Below, piece by piece: positions 13,847-15,176 of a stretch of 15,176 nt of DNA. Origin of the DNA: CAZGSV01 sp964528605 (GTDB lineage Bacteria; Armatimonadota; Zipacnadia; CAZGSV01); contig CAZGSV010000081.1 of NCBI GenBank assembly GCA_964528605.1, forward strand, positions 1-15,176, given 5' to 3'. Position numbers and translations under genes: made by a program. Positions within the stretch are counted from its first letter, which is position 1. The number at the start of each line of letters is the position of its first letter. Below the pieces are notes generated by a model. It saw only the letters and a list, made by a program, of their open reading frames with translations. It did not search any database and had not been told where the DNA came from.

Positions 13847-15085
13847 ATGAGGTGCCCGAAATGCGGAACGCGCAACGCTGCGGCCAGCCGCTACTGTAGG
13901 CAATGCGGCGAGCCGCTGGCGCAGGCGGCCGCGCCTGCGGCGCACGCGTATCAGGACACGGCGCCCCAGAGCGTCAACATCGAGCGCGCGCGCTGGTTCG
14001 CCGAGCGGGGAGACACTGATACCGCGATACAGATCAGCCGGGGCATTGTGGAGGAGCACCCGGACAGCGCGGCGGCGCACCTGGCGCTGGCGCAGTACCT
14101 GGCGCGCGGCGGATTCGAGGACCTGGCCAACACCCACTTTGAGATCGCGGCGGAGTTGGACCCGCGGGTGCGCGCGGACCCGCATGTGGTGGCCACCATC
14201 CAAGCCAGGCCGGCGGACAGGCCAGAGCCGCGCAAGTGGGCGGAGTGGGCCGAGCACGTGCGGCGGGACTTCGACCGGCTCAAGGAGTGGCTATCGGCGC
14301 GGCCCAAGTTGGCGCTGGCCATTGTCGCGGGCCTGGTGGTGCTGACCGTTTCCACTGTCGGCATGACAGTGGCAGCCAGAAGCCGAGCGGCCAACGGGAG
14401 CGCGGCGCGGAGTTCTTCTGCGGACACTTACTTGAGGGCGGCGGACCGCTACCTGGCGCAGCGGGATTTCGCAAGCGCGGAACGAATGCTGGAGTCCGCC
14501 GCGCAGGCAGCGCCGGACGACCCCGAGGTGTCGCGCATGCGGGAGAGGCTGGAGCGGGCCAAGGGCGCGGTGGTGGAGGTGCTTCCAGAGCAGCAGGGAG
14601 CAGGCAGCACGTTCGGTCTGGACGTGCCGCGTGAGAGGCCGCTCGATGAGCCGCTCTTCGGCCAGCCGGGCATGAGCCCCGAGAGCGCGAAAGTCCTGGA
14701 GCGTATCTACGGCGGCGGCCCCCTGGCTGGGGCTGCTGCCGGAGGGAATGGCGCTCTGGGGGCGCGGCCTGCGGGCGCCCCTGCTGCTGGGAAAGGACTG
14801 ACGGCGAGAGGGGGCGGCCGTGCGATCCCGAGCGCGGTGCCGCCTCCTTTGGGCGAGCCTCGGCGAGATTTGCTGCCTGCTTTGAGCGCACTTGGCGGCA
14901 TCGAGACGATGGGGTCTCCGCAGTGGACCTGGACAATGGGGCCACGGCGCCCGGGGTCCTCACGTCCGGCCGGCGAGGCGACCGGCGGGGCTAGCGCGCC
15001 TGTGGTCGAGATTCCCGCTGGGCCCTCGATACCGCTGGCAGGCGCTGCACCGGCGCCCACCCATTCCCAAGCAAAATTCACATAG
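13847..15085 (+). CDS. Zinc-ribbon, TPR and single-TM protein of unknown function
   Basis: 412 residues. The zinc ribbon is Cys3, Cys6, Cys17, Cys20 (MRCPKCG ... YCRQCGEPL). Residues about 45-105 form a TPR-like helical repeat (ARWFAERGDTDTAIQISRGI, HLALAQYLARGGFEDLANTH). One membrane helix lies at about 155-176 (LALAIVAGLVVLTVSTVGMTV). A second TPR unit follows at about 193-238 (YLRAADRYLAQRDFASAERML), then a long Gly/Ala/Pro-rich, probably disordered tail. The ribbon and first TPR should be cytoplasmic, the second TPR and tail outside. ATG 13847 follows GGTGAG and GGAG closely. It starts 31 bp after hisG. It shares the ribbon-plus-single-TM plan with the gene at 10218, suggesting a lineage-typical class of envelope scaffold proteins (inference). 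It ends with TAG. Confidence 0.85.
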   Translation: MRCPKCGTRNAAASRYCRQCGEPLAQAAAPAAHAYQDTAPQSVNIERARWFAERGDTDTAIQISRGIVEEHPDSAAAHLALAQYLARGGFEDLANTHFEIAAELDPRVRADPHVVATIQARPADRPEPRKWAEWAEHVRRDFDRLKEWLSARPKLALAIVAGLVVLTVSTVGMTVAARSRAANGSAARSSSADTYLRAADRYLAQRDFASAERMLESAAQAAPDDPEVSRMRERLERAKGAVVEVLPEQQGAGSTFGLDVPRERPLDEPLFGQPGMSPESAKVLERIYGGGPLAGAAAGGNGALGARPAGAPAAGKGLTARGGGRAIPSAVPPPLGEPRRDLLPALSALGGIETMGSPQWTWTMGPRRPGSSRPAGEATGGASAPVVEIPAGPSIPLAGAAPAPTHSQAKFT

Positions 15086-15176
15086 ACTTGCTGCATTTGC
15101 GTTATGCTCCCTGTGTAGCCGTAATTGGTCTGGGAGTCCATGACAACGATCTTGTCAGCCCATCCCATGGGTTGGA
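15086..15176. other. Right-edge spacer or gene fragment, unassigned
   Basis: 91 bases after the TPR gene, less GC-rich than its surroundings. The minus strand from 15168 reads MGWADKIVVMDSQTNYGYTG and on without a stop into the TPR gene, a protein-like composition, but no stop occurs before the overlap. I see no clear promoter or terminator. Confidence 0.3.

Noticed and set aside
14707..15168. A full leftward gene overlapping the TPR gene tail
   Set aside because: About 380 bp of overlap with a well-supported rightward gene, and the overlapping part is Pro/Ala/Gly-rich shadow. Only the short edge piece is kept as a question.

Overview
The window is GC-rich bacterial DNA and looks like chromosomal, metagenome-assembled sequence, because a run of ten Ns at 10661-10670 is a scaffold join. 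The gene set is: an agarase-like glycoside hydrolase, short NfeD proteins around a stomatin-like protein, archaeal/eukaryote-type ProRS, long-form HisG, and two membrane proteins with N-terminal zinc ribbons. This fits a little-cultured bacterial lineage such as Armatimonadota or a Planctomycetota-like group. That placement is inference and weak. I see no phage, IS, CRISPR, tRNA or rRNA.

Left half (1-7504): seven genes all read leftward. In transcription order they are an ArsR-family regulator (7504-7163), a DapA/NanA-superfamily aldolase or lyase (7055-5997), prolyl-tRNA synthetase proS (5868-4405), a short NfeD protein (4284-3844), a stomatin/SPFH protein (3810-2815), a second NfeD paralogue (2653-2213), and a secreted clan-A glycoside hydrolase that runs off the left edge (2158-1). 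A good sigma70-type promoter lies before the first NfeD gene, so NfeD-SPFH-NfeD is probably its own transcription unit.

Centre (7505-7868) is a divergent control region. The leftward arsR promoter has an overlapping 17-bp dyad and is so close to the ATG that the mRNA should be almost leaderless. About 100 bp of consecutive perfect hairpins, resembling a REP-type intergenic repeat, sit in the middle. A rightward extended -10 promoter with a CsoR-like operator precedes csoR.

Right half (7869-15176): csoR, with the exact Cys-His-Cys spacing of Cu(I)-sensing CsoR, is followed 28 bp later by a P1B-type metal-exporting ATPase that starts at TTG. Its metal-site motifs mix those of several subclasses. 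Then comes a zinc-ribbon/single-TM protein with a large DUF3352-like outer domain, interrupted by the N gap. A leftward putative lipoprotein gene (12801-12103) is broken by an in-frame TAG. hisG and a zinc-ribbon/TM/TPR protein gene follow as a likely pair.

Most of the window is ordinary chromosomal gene content. The points most worth a second look are the amber-interrupted lipoprotein, the NfeD-SPFH-NfeD arrangement, the mosaic metal site of the CsoR-linked ATPase, and the palindrome cluster between the two metal-type regulators. I found nothing I would call a clear new system.
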